A DNA stretch of 37,635 nucleotides from Granulicella sp. (GCA_003138795.1 PLHC01000089.1:1-37635), one strand, 5' to 3'; shown: positions 1 to 7,157, numbered from the stretch's first letter. The notes: generated by a model not told the origin, from the letters alone. Program-made: numbers and translations.

Positions 1-134
1 GGATCGTCGAACGCACCTTCGCCTGGCTCAACTGGTCACGTAGACTCAGCAAAGACTACGAACTCCTCCATACCTCTGCTGAAACCATGATCCACATCGC
101 CTTCGCGCACCTGCTCCTGCGCCGCTCTACTTAG
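1..134 (+). pseudogene. C-terminal end of an IS5-like transposase (cut by window edge)
   Basis: Reading from base 3, an open frame of 43 codons ends at TAG 132-134. It begins [20 protein letters not shown], which is the C-terminal signature of IS5-family DDE transposases: the block holding the catalytic Glu, followed by a basic WxxRxxKDYE stretch. The rest of the element lies to the left of the window, so it cannot be told whether the transposase is intact. The 15-20 bases after the stop probably contain the right terminal inverted repeat, but its partner is outside the window. The element ends directly beside the stop codon of the next gene (157, minus strand), so insertion occurred just downstream of that gene. 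Confidence 0.8.
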
Positions 135-156
135 TTTCTGGACAGATTCTTAGGCA

Positions 157-1059
157 TTACACGCCGCCGGACATCTCTTTCAGCGCCTTCTCCGCCGCTT
201 TCTGCACCTTCGGCATCGGATCGAGCGTCAGGCACTTCTTATAGTGCGTCTCCGCCTCGTCCAGCTTCCCCAGCCGCCGCGCCGCATCCGCCAGCGCCAG
301 GTGCGCATCCGCATCATCCCCGGCGATCGACACCGCATCCGTCGCCCGCTCGTACGCCCCTTTAAAGTTGCGATCATTTTGGTAGAACGCGGCGACCTTC
401 AGGTCCTCCTCCTCGCGCTCATCCGGACTCTGTCTGGCCACGGGCGGCAACTTCTTCCGTGCAGTTCGCCTTGCCTCCGCAGCCTTCGCTGCCGGGTCAT
501 CATCGCCGGCCAGCGGCCCTACGCCGCCTCCCCCTGAACTCGAACTGCTACTCGAACTACCCGAGCTACCCGCATCCTGCAACCCATCGCCATTCGGCGG
601 TGCCGGCTTGGAACCACCGTCAGCAGTCGCCGGATTCGTCCCACCCTTTGCCGCATCATTCGAGGAATCCTCACCCGGGTACGGAAACCGATTGCCTGAC
701 GGCGGGGTACTCTTCCCGGCCGGCTGTGCTGAACTCCCCGCAGCAGCGGGATTCCCTGCCGCATTTTGGGCCGCCGGAGCACTCGGCGCGCTGGGCGCAG
801 CCGCGGGCGTCTCGCCGGGAAACGGAAAGCTCTTCGCCGGACTCGTTCCCGGCGCCGGTGCAGCCGCTGGAGCACTTCCATTTGCCGGCGGATTCTTCGT
901 GTCGGCCGGCGGCTGACAGTTCGGCCACGTCACGGTCTTGCCATTCTCATCCGTAAACGTACAGCTGCCCTGTGCATGAGCTACGTTTGCCGTCAGAGCG
1001 AGGCCCACCCCGGCACCCATCAGAATCAATCTTCCCAACGCACGCATCATCAACCGCAT
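157..1059 (-). CDS. secreted Pro/Ala/Ser-rich protein with C-terminal TPR
   Basis: A 300-aa protein with an N-terminal signal peptide (basic MRLMMRALGR, hydrophobic core, cleavage probably after AHA). A short segment with two Cys flanks a TDENGKTVTWPN stretch, followed by about 130 residues of low-complexity Pro/Ala/Ser/Gly including a run of Ser and Gly. The C-terminal 75 residues form one or two TPR units (ADAHLALADAARRLGKLDEA, then YKKCLTLDP). It is probably periplasmic or envelope-attached, and the TPR suggests a protein-binding role; no specific function can be assigned. An upstream GTG at 1077 is in frame. ATG 1059 is preferred because the signal peptide begins there and a -10-like TCTAAT (1066-1071) lies 6 nt upstream, as at other genes here. 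The gene is monocistronic, with the IS remnant just past its stop. Confidence 0.75.
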   Translation of the reverse strand: MRLMMRALGRLILMGAGVGLALTANVAHAQGSCTFTDENGKTVTWPNCQPPADTKNPPANGSAPAAAPAPGTSPAKSFPFPGETPAAAPSAPSAPAAQNAAGNPAAAGSSAQPAGKSTPPSGNRFPYPGEDSSNDAAKGGTNPATADGGSKPAPPNGDGLQDAGSSGSSSSSSSSGGGGVGPLAGDDDPAAKAAEARRTARKKLPPVARQSPDEREEEDLKVAAFYQNDRNFKGAYERATDAVSIAGDDADAHLALADAARRLGKLDEAETHYKKCLTLDPMPKVQKAAEKALKEMSGGV

Positions 1060-1141
1060 ATACCCATTAGACGACACACCGCCCTTCCACGGTAGTCCCC
1101 ATCGTCTTTTGCTTTCCTCAGCCCCTCACCGCGCCTCTTGC

Positions 1142-1147
1142 TATACT
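1142..1147 (+). promoter_or_regulatory. -10 element TATACT of the SET gene
   Basis: TATACT ends 7 nt before ATG 1155 and no Shine-Dalgarno sequence is present, so a leaderless or near-leaderless transcript is predicted. No good -35 hexamer is seen at 17 bp. Confidence 0.5.
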
Positions 1148-1154
1148 CCACCCC

Positions 1155-1649
1155 ATGCCGCGCCCCGCCCGCACCTCCAAAATCCAAGCTCCCCGACTCC
1201 TCATCCGCTCCTCCTCCATCCACGCCGCCGGCTGCTACACCCTCGATCCCATCCCCCGCGGCCGCCGCGTCCTCGAGTACGACGGCGCGCGCATCTCGAA
1301 GGAGCTCGCCGACGAACGCTACGCCGACCGCCCCGTCACCTACCTCTTTGGCGTCGGCGACAGCAGCGACGTCATCGACGGCTTCGGCACGGCGATGTTC
1401 CTGAACCACTCCTGCGACCCCAACTGTGAAACCGAAGAGCACAACGGCCGCGTCTACATCCACGCTATTCGCAACATCGCCGCCAACGAAGAGCTGGTCT
1501 ACGAGTACAACCTCTACGACTCCGACGACGACAACGCCGACTGCTACTGCGGCGCACCCCAGTGCCGCCGCACCATGTTCTCCGACGACGAGCTCAAGCG
1601 CCGCGCCCGCAGCGCCGCCCGCAAGAAATCCCGCGCCGCCAAAAAATAA
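1155..1649 (+). CDS. SET-domain protein-lysine methyltransferase
   Basis: A 164-aa protein that is essentially a bare SET domain. It shows the AAGCYTLDPIPRGRRVLEYD entry, the pseudoknot motif NHSCDPNC (residues 84-91), the catalytic-type EELVYEY (112-118) and a post-SET-like cysteine cluster C130/C132/C137 that could bind zinc together with the Cys of the NHSC motif. The family transfers methyl groups from S-adenosylmethionine to lysine side chains. A basic tail rich in Arg, Lys and Ala (from about residue 148) could bind nucleic acid. No histone-like substrate gene is adjacent, so the target is unknown. The start ATG 1155 follows a -10 box by 7 nt. It stands alone between the divergent TPR gene and the minus-strand micro-genes. 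Confidence 0.85.
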   Translation: MPRPARTSKIQAPRLLIRSSSIHAAGCYTLDPIPRGRRVLEYDGARISKELADERYADRPVTYLFGVGDSSDVIDGFGTAMFLNHSCDPNCETEEHNGRVYIHAIRNIAANEELVYEYNLYDSDDDNADCYCGAPQCRRTMFSDDELKRRARSAARKKSRAAKK

Positions 1650-1714
1650 CCCACGCCCCCCGCCGCTTGTTCCTGAGACGTGGGAGTCGGTGAGGACAAA
1701 CCTCCACGCAAAAA

Positions 1715-1752
1715 AGCTAACCCAATTCGAGTCTCCTCGAATTGGGTTAGCT
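1715..1752 (-). terminator. rho-independent terminator of the first His-rich micro-gene
   Basis: A perfect 16-bp inverted repeat (1715-1730 with 1737-1752) has a 6-base loop. On the minus strand it is followed by a run of six T (complement of A 1710-1715). It lies 45 nt past the stop of the minus-strand micro-gene, so it is oriented to terminate that gene. On the plus strand it could also slow transcription coming out of the SET gene, but without a T-run. Confidence 0.8.
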
Positions 1753-1766
1753 CATTGGGTTAGCTC
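1741..1766. repeat. 13-bp tandem direct repeat at terminator arm
   Basis: ATTGGGTTAGCTC occurs twice back to back (1741-1753 and 1754-1766). The first copy contributes most of the right arm of the terminator hairpin, so the second copy is a spare arm, probably made by slippage duplication. Confidence 0.8.
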
Positions 1767-1796
1767 ACTTGGCCTTCGCCATGGGAGGCGACCAGC

Positions 1797-1931
1797 CTAG
1801 CGGCGGTCATAGTGATGATGATAATGATGATGGTGACGGTGCCCAACTGCGACAACCACTTGTGCACTCGCCGGAGCCGCCAGCGGTGCGAGGAACAACA
1901 AGAGTAGAAAGCTCAATCCAAGTTTTTTCAT
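1797..1931 (-). CDS. secreted His-rich micropeptide (copy 1)
   Basis: A 44-codon gene. MKKLGLSFLLLLFLAPLAAP begins a textbook signal peptide with cleavage expected at ASA|Q. The mature peptide is only about 21 residues: QVVVAVGH followed by RHHHHYHHHYDRR, with eight His and two Tyr in its last 14 residues. A second gene at 2123-2263 encodes the same architecture, with the block AQVVVAVGH conserved, and both have hairpin terminators, so this is a real gene and not chance. The His cluster suggests binding of Ni, Cu or Zn in the periplasm; that is inference. I do not recognise a named family. No Shine-Dalgarno sequence is evident upstream. Confidence 0.75.
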   Translation of the reverse strand: MKKLGLSFLLLLFLAPLAAPASAQVVVAVGHRHHHHYHHHYDRR

Positions 1932-2048
1932 AGCCAAGTCAGATGCGGAAAACAAAATCCGGGTTGTGCTCATGGACTGAATCTCCCAATGTGAGCAACA
2001 GAGATTGTCTTTCCTTTATCCCCTTCAGGTTTAACCTATCTAACGACG

Positions 2049-2082
2049 AAGCCCAATCCGGGCCTACGCCCGGATTGGGCTT
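2049..2082 (-). terminator. hairpin terminator after the second His-rich micro-gene
   Basis: A perfect 15-bp inverted repeat (2049-2063 with 2068-2082) has a 4-base loop CTAC. It lies 40 nt beyond the minus-strand micro-gene stop at 2123. The T-run is weak (TT then CGTCGTT on the minus strand), so it may also act as an RNA 3'-end stabiliser. Confidence 0.65.
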
Positions 2083-2122
2083 GATTCATCATCATCGTGA
2101 GTCCTACGCCTTTGGCCGGAGA

Positions 2123-2263
2123 CTAGCGGCAGTGGCGGTGATGATGGCTGTACCAGCAATGCCGGTGAGGGTGTCCAACAGCGACCACCACTTGTGCATT
2201 CGCTGCAGGAACCAGCGGCACGAGAAACATAAGAGCGAGGAAACCAAGCATAATTTTCTTCAT
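2123..2263 (-). CDS. secreted His-rich micropeptide (copy 2)
   Basis: A 46-codon paralogue of the gene at 1797-1931. MKKIMLGFLALMFLVPLVPA begins the signal peptide, which ends ANA|Q. The mature part keeps QVVVAVGH and continues PHRHCWYSHHHRHCR, with two Cys, one Trp and seven His in the last 16 residues. The two copies differ in many bases yet keep the reading frame, the signal peptide, the junction block and His richness, which indicates purifying selection on the peptide. The Cys pair in this copy could add thiol metal ligands or a disulfide. It has its own downstream hairpin (2049-2082), so the two copies are probably separate transcription units. Function unknown; a metal-chelating envelope peptide is the simplest inference. 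Confidence 0.75.
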   Translation of the reverse strand: MKKIMLGFLALMFLVPLVPAANAQVVVAVGHPHRHCWYSHHHRHCR

Positions 2264-2372
2264 AAGCGTGGGATGCCATTCGGCGGGCTGGAGTTGTGGC
2301 CCACGTCACACAATTGCCATCGCCCCCCCATGCACCACCCAGGGCTCCCCGCTTTTCCCCACCCTCCGGCGA

Positions 2373-2378
2373 TACAAT
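2373..2378 (+). promoter_or_regulatory. -10-like TACAAT upstream of dnaX
   Basis: TACAAT lies 11 nt before ATG 2390, giving a predicted leader of only about 5 nt. No Shine-Dalgarno sequence is seen before dnaX. Confidence 0.4.
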
Positions 2379-2389
2379 CGACCTGACCC

Positions 2390-4486
2390 ATGGCCTATCA
2401 AGTCCTAGCCCGCAAGTACCGCCCGCAGCTCTTCTCTGACGTCATCGGGCAGGACCACGTCACCCGCACCCTGCTCAACGCGCTCGCCCAGAACCGCATC
2501 GCCCACGGCTACATCTTCTCCGGCCATCGCGGCATCGGCAAGACCACCATCGCGCGCATCCTCGCCGCCGCGCTCAACTGCAGCACGCCCGTTGGCAGCC
2601 CCGAGCGCCCCACCGAAGAGCCGTGCCGCGGCTGCGTCAACTGCCGCGAGATCTCCTCGGCTTCTCGTCAGGAAAACTCCATCTTCGAGGAGTCCCACTC
2701 CTTCGATGTCGAGGAGATCGATGCCGCCACCAATCGCGGCATCGACGACGCACGCCTCCTCACCGCCAAGATTCAGACCCGTCCCACCAACAAGAGCAAG
2801 TACAAGATCATCATCCTCGATGAGGCGCACCAGATCACCGACGCCGCCTGGAACGCGCTCCTCAAGACCCTCGAAGAGCCCCCTGACTGGGCCATCTTCA
2901 TGTTCGCGACCACGCAGCCCGAGGACATTCCCCAAACCATCCGCTCACGCTGCCAGCACTTCAGCTTTCACGCCGTCAAGCTCGACGACATCGTCGGCCA
3001 GCTCCGCTTCATCTCCGATAAAGAAGCCATTACCGTCGACGACGCGACCCTCACCCTGCTCGCCGAAGCCGGCGACGGCTCCATGCGCGACGCCCTCTCC
3101 ATCATGGATCAGGCCATCGCGAGCGCCCCCACCGTCGATGGCCACCCACACCTGGAGATCACGCAGGTCCGCGAGCTCATGGGCTCAGTCTCAAACGTCG
3201 TCTACGAGCAGATCCTCGAGGCCGTCCACGCCAACAACAGCGCCGACGTTCTCTCCGTCGTTGGGCGCCTCCTCGACGCCGGCAACGGAGCACCACAGCT
3301 CGCCCGCCAGTTCGTCCGCTACCTGCGCAACACCATCGTCGCCAAGGTCACCCACCTCGCTCCCGGTTCCGACGCTACCGGCGTAGCCGCTGAGCTGCTC
3401 CAGATCTCCCCCGAAGAGCGCCACCGCGTTGCTCGCTCCGCCTCACACTTCACGGAAGAAGAGCTCTCCCGTTTTCTCTCCATCATGCTCCGCACCTTCG
3501 ACGAGCTGGGCTACCGCCAGGAGCAGCGCTTCCACCTCGAGCTTGGCCTCCTCAAGCTAGTCCACGTCCAACGCCTCGTCCCCATCGAAGAGCTCCTCAG
3601 CCAGTTGGGCGCGAAGCCAACGTCTACCCCCACAACTTCCCCCGCGACCGCGTCCCGGGCAGCCATAACTCCGGTTGCCACCTCTTCGGCTGCAGCTTCA
3701 TCGTCGCCCAGGGAGGGCAGTCTCGCCACAGCCCCGGGTGCGTCCTCTTCGACGGCAGCACCTCCATCTCCCAGGGTGGCCGGTGCCACAGCAGCTCCCA
3801 GTGTCCCACTAACACCGCGCCCCTCGCCCTTCGAGTCCGACCGCAGCCGCAAGGTCCCGACCGCGGGCCTCATACCCTCCGCAGTAGAAGGGGGGTATAG
3901 CCCCCTGTCCAAACCGCCTCAGGATTCGGGCTTTAGCGCTGGTGCACCGGCCACAACCGCCGGTTCGCTCGCCCTCGCCAGCTCTCCTGCCCCGGTCTCC
4001 GCCGCTTTGCCCTCCGAGATCCACCCCAGCGGTCCACAACTCGTCGCCGCGCTATCGGCTGCTGCAGCAACCCGTCCTGCCACCGCAAACGACGATCCCG
4101 CTGCCCTGCAGTCGACCCTCATCGCCGCACTCGCCGCGGTCAAAGGCCAGCAGTCCGCCTCCGAGCAGCTCGAGGAATCCACCTTCACCCTCAACGGCAA
4201 CACCCTCGAGATCCGGACATCGCTCTCAAAGACCATGCTCCCCGTCGTTTTCAACGCGGATGCGGATCGCCTCCTCAAGACTGCTCTCCGCGACGCGAAC
4301 GCCGGAACTCTGATCTTCAAACTGCTGCCCGGCGCACCCGCTCCGGCTGGTGCTGCAAAAAAGCCACGACAAGCCGCCAGCGGCTCGGCCGCGGAGCTCG
4401 CTGAGAAGCATCCAATGGTTCAGCAGGCCAGGCGCATCTTCTCTGCCGACATCAGCAACGTCATCGACCTCCGAGACAAAGACTGA
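2390..4486 (+). CDS. dnaX: DNA polymerase III subunit gamma/tau
   Basis: A 698-aa clamp-loader ATPase. The N-terminal AAA+ module has Walker A GHRGIGKTT (45-53), zinc cysteines C64, C79, C82 and C85, Walker B with DEAH (144-147) and the sensor SRC (186-188). The lid and collar helices continue to about residue 395. A linker of about 170 residues rich in Ala, Ser, Pro and Thr follows, then a C-terminal tail with LSKTMLPVVFNADADRLLKTAL. It loads the beta clamp and tethers the core polymerase. The gene leads a dnaX-ybaB-recR cluster, a very common bacterial arrangement. Codon 656 onward carries an in-frame A AAA AAG heptamer (4357-4363), the same slippery sequence used in Escherichia coli dnaX, though placed near the end here. 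The linker shows internal DNA repeats and a hairpin. Confidence 0.97.
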   Translation: MAYQVLARKYRPQLFSDVIGQDHVTRTLLNALAQNRIAHGYIFSGHRGIGKTTIARILAAALNCSTPVGSPERPTEEPCRGCVNCREISSASRQENSIFEESHSFDVEEIDAATNRGIDDARLLTAKIQTRPTNKSKYKIIILDEAHQITDAAWNALLKTLEEPPDWAIFMFATTQPEDIPQTIRSRCQHFSFHAVKLDDIVGQLRFISDKEAITVDDATLTLLAEAGDGSMRDALSIMDQAIASAPTVDGHPHLEITQVRELMGSVSNVVYEQILEAVHANNSADVLSVVGRLLDAGNGAPQLARQFVRYLRNTIVAKVTHLAPGSDATGVAAELLQISPEERHRVARSASHFTEEELSRFLSIMLRTFDELGYRQEQRFHLELGLLKLVHVQRLVPIEELLSQLGAKPTSTPTTSPATASRAAITPVATSSAAASSSPREGSLATAPGASSSTAAPPSPRVAGATAAPSVPLTPRPSPFESDRSRKVPTAGLIPSAVEGGYSPLSKPPQDSGFSAGAPATTAGSLALASSPAPVSAALPSEIHPSGPQLVAALSAAAATRPATANDDPAALQSTLIAALAAVKGQQSASEQLEESTFTLNGNTLEIRTSLSKTMLPVVFNADADRLLKTALRDANAGTLIFKLLPGAPAPAGAAKKPRQAASGSAAELAEKHPMVQQARRIFSADISNVIDLRDKD
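3872..3906 (+). repeat. palindromic hairpin inside the dnaX linker
   Basis: ATACCCTCC (3872-3880) can pair with GGGGGGTAT (3890-3898) over 9 bp with one G-T pair. An overlapping alternative pairs AGGGGG (3889-3894) with CCCCCT (3901-3906). The element sits in the low-complexity linker, where an insertion of a small palindromic repeat would be tolerated. Confidence 0.4.
4357..4363 (+). promoter_or_regulatory. candidate -1 frameshift slippery site in dnaX
   Basis: A AAA AAG in register with the dnaX frame (codons AAA 4358-4360 and AAG 4361-4363). A -1 slip would add 13 codons and stop at TGA 4402-4404, giving a 671-aa product that lacks the normal last 40 residues. GC-rich sequence follows, but a clear stimulatory hairpin was not established. 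Confidence 0.35.
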
Positions 4487-4487
4487 C

Positions 4488-4551
4488 GCACGAAAGTAGG
4501 CTATACGGCCCATCGCGCAGCACGAAAGTGGGTTGTACACGCACGAAAGGC
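4488..4551 (+). repeat. three imperfect GCACGAAAG repeats between dnaX and ybaB
   Basis: Two 19-base units (4488-4506 and 4520-4538) match at 16 of 19 positions. A third, shorter copy, GCACGAAAGGC, follows at 4541-4551. They fill the whole dnaX-ybaB spacer. Confidence 0.6.
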
Positions 4552-4563
4552 ACCGAAAAACAC

Positions 4564-4881
4564 ATGGAATTCGATATGAACAAGATGGGCGAAATGCTCG
4601 CCCAGGCGCAGGAAATGCAGCAGGCAATGGACTTACGCCTCTCCCAGACCATCGTCGAGGCCGACTCCGGCGGCGGTGCGGTCTCAGTCCGCATGAACGG
4701 CAAAAAAGAGCTGCTAAGTCTAACCATTGCACCATCTGCGGCTGCTTCCGCCGGCGGCGACATCAGCCTGCTCGAAGACCTCATCGTCGCCGCCGTTAAC
4801 GCCGCTGCCCGCAAGGCCGATGAAGCCCAGAACTCCAATGCTACCAACATGTTAGGAGGCCTAGGCCTCCCCGGATTTTAG
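4564..4881 (+). CDS. YbaB/EbfC family nucleoid-associated protein
   Basis: A 105-aa small DNA-binding protein of the YbaB/EbfC family, which forms dimers and binds DNA as a nucleoid-associated factor. Visible marks are the N-terminal helix MNKMGEMLAQAQEMQQAM, the central sheet EADSGGGAVSVRMNGKKELLSLTIAP (split here from its flanks), and the acidic helix SLLEDLIVAAVNAAARKADE. Start ATG 4564 fits the family length; an in-frame upstream ATG at 4528 would add 12 unrelated residues from the repeat spacer. The stop is 2 nt before recR, so the two are co-transcribed and probably translationally coupled. Position between dnaX and recR is the classic context for this family. Confidence 0.92.
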   Translation: MEFDMNKMGEMLAQAQEMQQAMDLRLSQTIVEADSGGGAVSVRMNGKKELLSLTIAPSAAASAGGDISLLEDLIVAAVNAAARKADEAQNSNATNMLGGLGLPGF

Positions 4882-4883
4882 CC

Positions 4884-5486
4884 ATGGCGACGCGCTTTGC
4901 CGAGCCGATGGCACGGCTCATCGACGAGCTCCGCAAGCTGCCGGGCGTCGGCACTAAGTCCGCGCAACGCTTTGCTTTTCATATACTTAGATCGTCCGAC
5001 GAAGACGCGGCAGAGCTCGCCGAGGCGATCAAAGGGTTGAAGCAGCATCTGCGCTTGTGCTCTAAGTGCAATAACGTCACAGACATAGACCCCTGCGCCT
5101 ACTGCACGAATCCTGCTAGAAACTCGCGAATCATCTGCGTTGTCGAAGAACCCACCAACATCAACGCCGTCGAGAAGACCCGCAGTTTCAATGGCTTATA
5201 TCATGTGCTGCATGGAACGCTTTCACCCGTGAATGGGGTTGGGCCCGAGCAATTGCGGCTGGAAAACCTGTGGCCCCGGCTGGAGGAAGCGGATGAGCTT
5301 ATTTTGGCGACTTCGCCCACGGTGGAGGGCGAAGCGACGGCGCGTTATATCGCCGAAGAGGTGCATCGGCGGAATAAGTCATTGCGAATCAGCCGCATAG
5401 CGACAGGGGTTCCGGCGGGCAGCGACATCGAGTACGCCGATGAGGTGACGATGACCCGCGCGCTCGAAGGCCGGCGCGACGTGTAA
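4884..5486 (+). CDS. recR: recombination mediator protein RecR
   Basis: A 200-aa protein of normal RecR length. It has an N-terminal helix-hairpin-helix (LRKLPGVGTKSAQRFAFHIL), a zinc finger C59-x2-C62-x8-C71-x2-C74, and a Toprim domain starting at IICVVEEP and containing YHVLHGTLSP. The C-terminal helix carries SDIEYADEVTMTRALEGRRD. It works with RecF and RecO in loading RecA at gaps in single-stranded DNA. The start lies 2 nt after the ybaB-like stop with no separate promoter, so it is the last gene of the dnaX operon. It converges with gpmI, whose stop is about 60 nt further on. Confidence 0.96.
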   Translation: MATRFAEPMARLIDELRKLPGVGTKSAQRFAFHILRSSDEDAAELAEAIKGLKQHLRLCSKCNNVTDIDPCAYCTNPARNSRIICVVEEPTNINAVEKTRSFNGLYHVLHGTLSPVNGVGPEQLRLENLWPRLEEADELILATSPTVEGEATARYIAEEVHRRNKSLRISRIATGVPAGSDIEYADEVTMTRALEGRRDV

Positions 5487-5529
5487 TTCGTGTTGCAATA
5501 CGACCGTACAGCCCTGTTTCGTGTTGCAA
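5487..5529. repeat. 12-bp direct repeat after recR
   Basis: TTCGTGTTGCAA occurs at 5487-5498 and again at 5518-5529, 31 bp apart, in the short space between the convergent recR and gpmI genes. No hairpin terminator was seen there. Confidence 0.6.
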
Positions 5530-5547
5530 ACCGCATGTTTCAGCACA

Positions 5548-7155
5548 TCAGATTTGCGGAAGGATGCGGAGGTCTCCGCCGGTCATCTGCTTGGGCAGCT
5601 CCAGCTTCAACAGACTGAGGATCGTTGGTGATATATCGCGCAGCGATCCACCGTCCCGCACTCCAATCTTCTTCCCCTGGTCGGTGACGAGGATGAATGG
5701 GACGGGGTTAGTGGTGTGGGCGGTGTGTGGGCCGCCGGTCACCGGATCGATGAGCATCTCAGCATTGCCGTGATCGGCTGTAATGATCCAGTTCGCGCCA
5801 TGCTGCTTGATGGCCTGGTAGATGCGTCCGAGCTGTGCGTCGACGGTCTCGACGGCCTTGATGGTGGGTTCAATCTTGCCGGAGTGGCCGACCATGTCGG
5901 CGTTGGCGAAGTTGACGATGATGACGTCGAAGGCAGTGTCGTTGATGGATTTGATGACGACGTCGGCGATGCCCTCGGCGGACATCTCCGGGGCGAGGTC
6001 GTAGGTTGCAACCTTCTTCGACTGGACGAGCTCGCGTTCTTCGCCGGGGAAAGGCTTCTCGATTCCGCCGTTGAAGAAGTAGGTGACGTGGGCGTACTTC
6101 TCGGTCTCGGCGACGCGCAGGTTGCGCAGGTTGGCGACGGCCATCACGTTGGCGAGCAAGTTGTCCATGCTCTCGGGTGGGATGACCATGGGGAGCGTAA
6201 ATTTCGGGTCGTACTGCGTCATCATGACGTAGTGGAGGTTGTGCGGAACGGTTGCGAGCGGGATCTCGGCGTTGAGCTCGGCGGCCTTCGGCAGACTCAT
6301 GCCACCATCGGCGGTGAGGCCGCTGTTGCGGGTGAGGACGCGGGTGATCTGGCGGACGCGGTCGGCACGGTAGTTGAAGCAGATGACGGCGTCACCCTCG
6401 GCGATGGGGCCGATGGGCTGGCCTTGCGCGTCGATGCAGACGAAGGGCTCGACGAACTCGTCGGTGATCTCGTTGTTGTAGCTCTCGCGGATGCGCGCGA
6501 CGGCGTCCTGATACTTACCCCCCGGCGCATCGGCGGTGACCATGGCGCGGAAGGCCTTGGCTTCCTTCTCCCAGCGGAAGTCGCGATCCATCGCATAGTA
6601 GCGGCCACTGACGCTGGCGAGCTTGCCGAAACCGTACTCTGCAAGCTTCTGCTGCAGCTCCTGGATGTAGCCTGCGCCGCTGGTTGGGAGCGTGTCGCGG
6701 CCATCGAGAAACGCGTGCACGAAGACGCGCTGGAGGCCATGTTTCGCGGCCAGACGCAGGAGCGCGTAGAGATGCCGCTGCTGGGAGTGCACGCCGCCAT
6801 CTGAGACGAGGCCGATGAGGTGCAGCGCCTTGCCCTGCGCTGCGACGTCCACGGCCTTGAGCAGCGTTGGGTCTTCAAAAAACTTGCCGGAGGCGATGGC
6901 TTCGTCGATGCGCGTGATGTCCATGCGCACGATGCGGCCGGCACCGATATTCAGGTGGCCGACCTCGCTGTTGCCCATCTGCCCATCGGGCAGGCCGACG
7001 TAGTGGTTGCTGGCATGGATGAGGGTGTTGGGGTATTCACGCAGCAGCTTGTCGTAGGTGGGCTTGCGGGCGAGGGCGATGGCGTTACCGAGCGTTTCTG
7101 CTCGGTAACCCCAGCCGTCGAGGATGGTCAGAATAACGGGACCGTTCTTCACCAT
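5548..7155 (-). CDS. gpmI: 2,3-bisphosphoglycerate-independent phosphoglycerate mutase
   Basis: A 535-aa enzyme that interconverts 3- and 2-phosphoglycerate using manganese and a phosphoserine intermediate. The alkaline-phosphatase-like fold shows the metal Asp in [10 protein letters not shown] (D13), the nucleophile Ser in MGNSEVGH (S63), HAFLDGRDT, and the second metal centre in [12 protein letters not shown] and ITADHGNAE. Start ATG 7155 is chosen over the longer frame because homologues begin MxKxGPVxLxxLDGWG. The start is 2 nt past the eno stop at 7158, so eno and gpmI form an operon of consecutive glycolytic steps. Length is a little above the usual 510-515 residues. Confidence 0.96.
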   Translation of the reverse strand: MVKNGPVILTILDGWGYRAETLGNAIALARKPTYDKLLREYPNTLIHASNHYVGLPDGQMGNSEVGHLNIGAGRIVRMDITRIDEAIASGKFFEDPTLLKAVDVAAQGKALHLIGLVSDGGVHSQQRHLYALLRLAAKHGLQRVFVHAFLDGRDTLPTSGAGYIQELQQKLAEYGFGKLASVSGRYYAMDRDFRWEKEAKAFRAMVTADAPGGKYQDAVARIRESYNNEITDEFVEPFVCIDAQGQPIGPIAEGDAVICFNYRADRVRQITRVLTRNSGLTADGGMSLPKAAELNAEIPLATVPHNLHYVMMTQYDPKFTLPMVIPPESMDNLLANVMAVANLRNLRVAETEKYAHVTYFFNGGIEKPFPGEERELVQSKKVATYDLAPEMSAEGIADVVIKSINDTAFDVIIVNFANADMVGHSGKIEPTIKAVETVDAQLGRIYQAIKQHGANWIITADHGNAEMLIDPVTGGPHTAHTTNPVPFILVTDQGKKIGVRDGGSLRDISPTILSLLKLELPKQMTGGDLRILPQI

Positions 7156-7157
7156 CG

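Noticed and set aside
5716-6804. 362-aa plus-strand open frame inside gpmI
   Set aside because: Antisense shadow of a clear enzyme gene, with Val/Asp/Gly-rich composition and no motifs.
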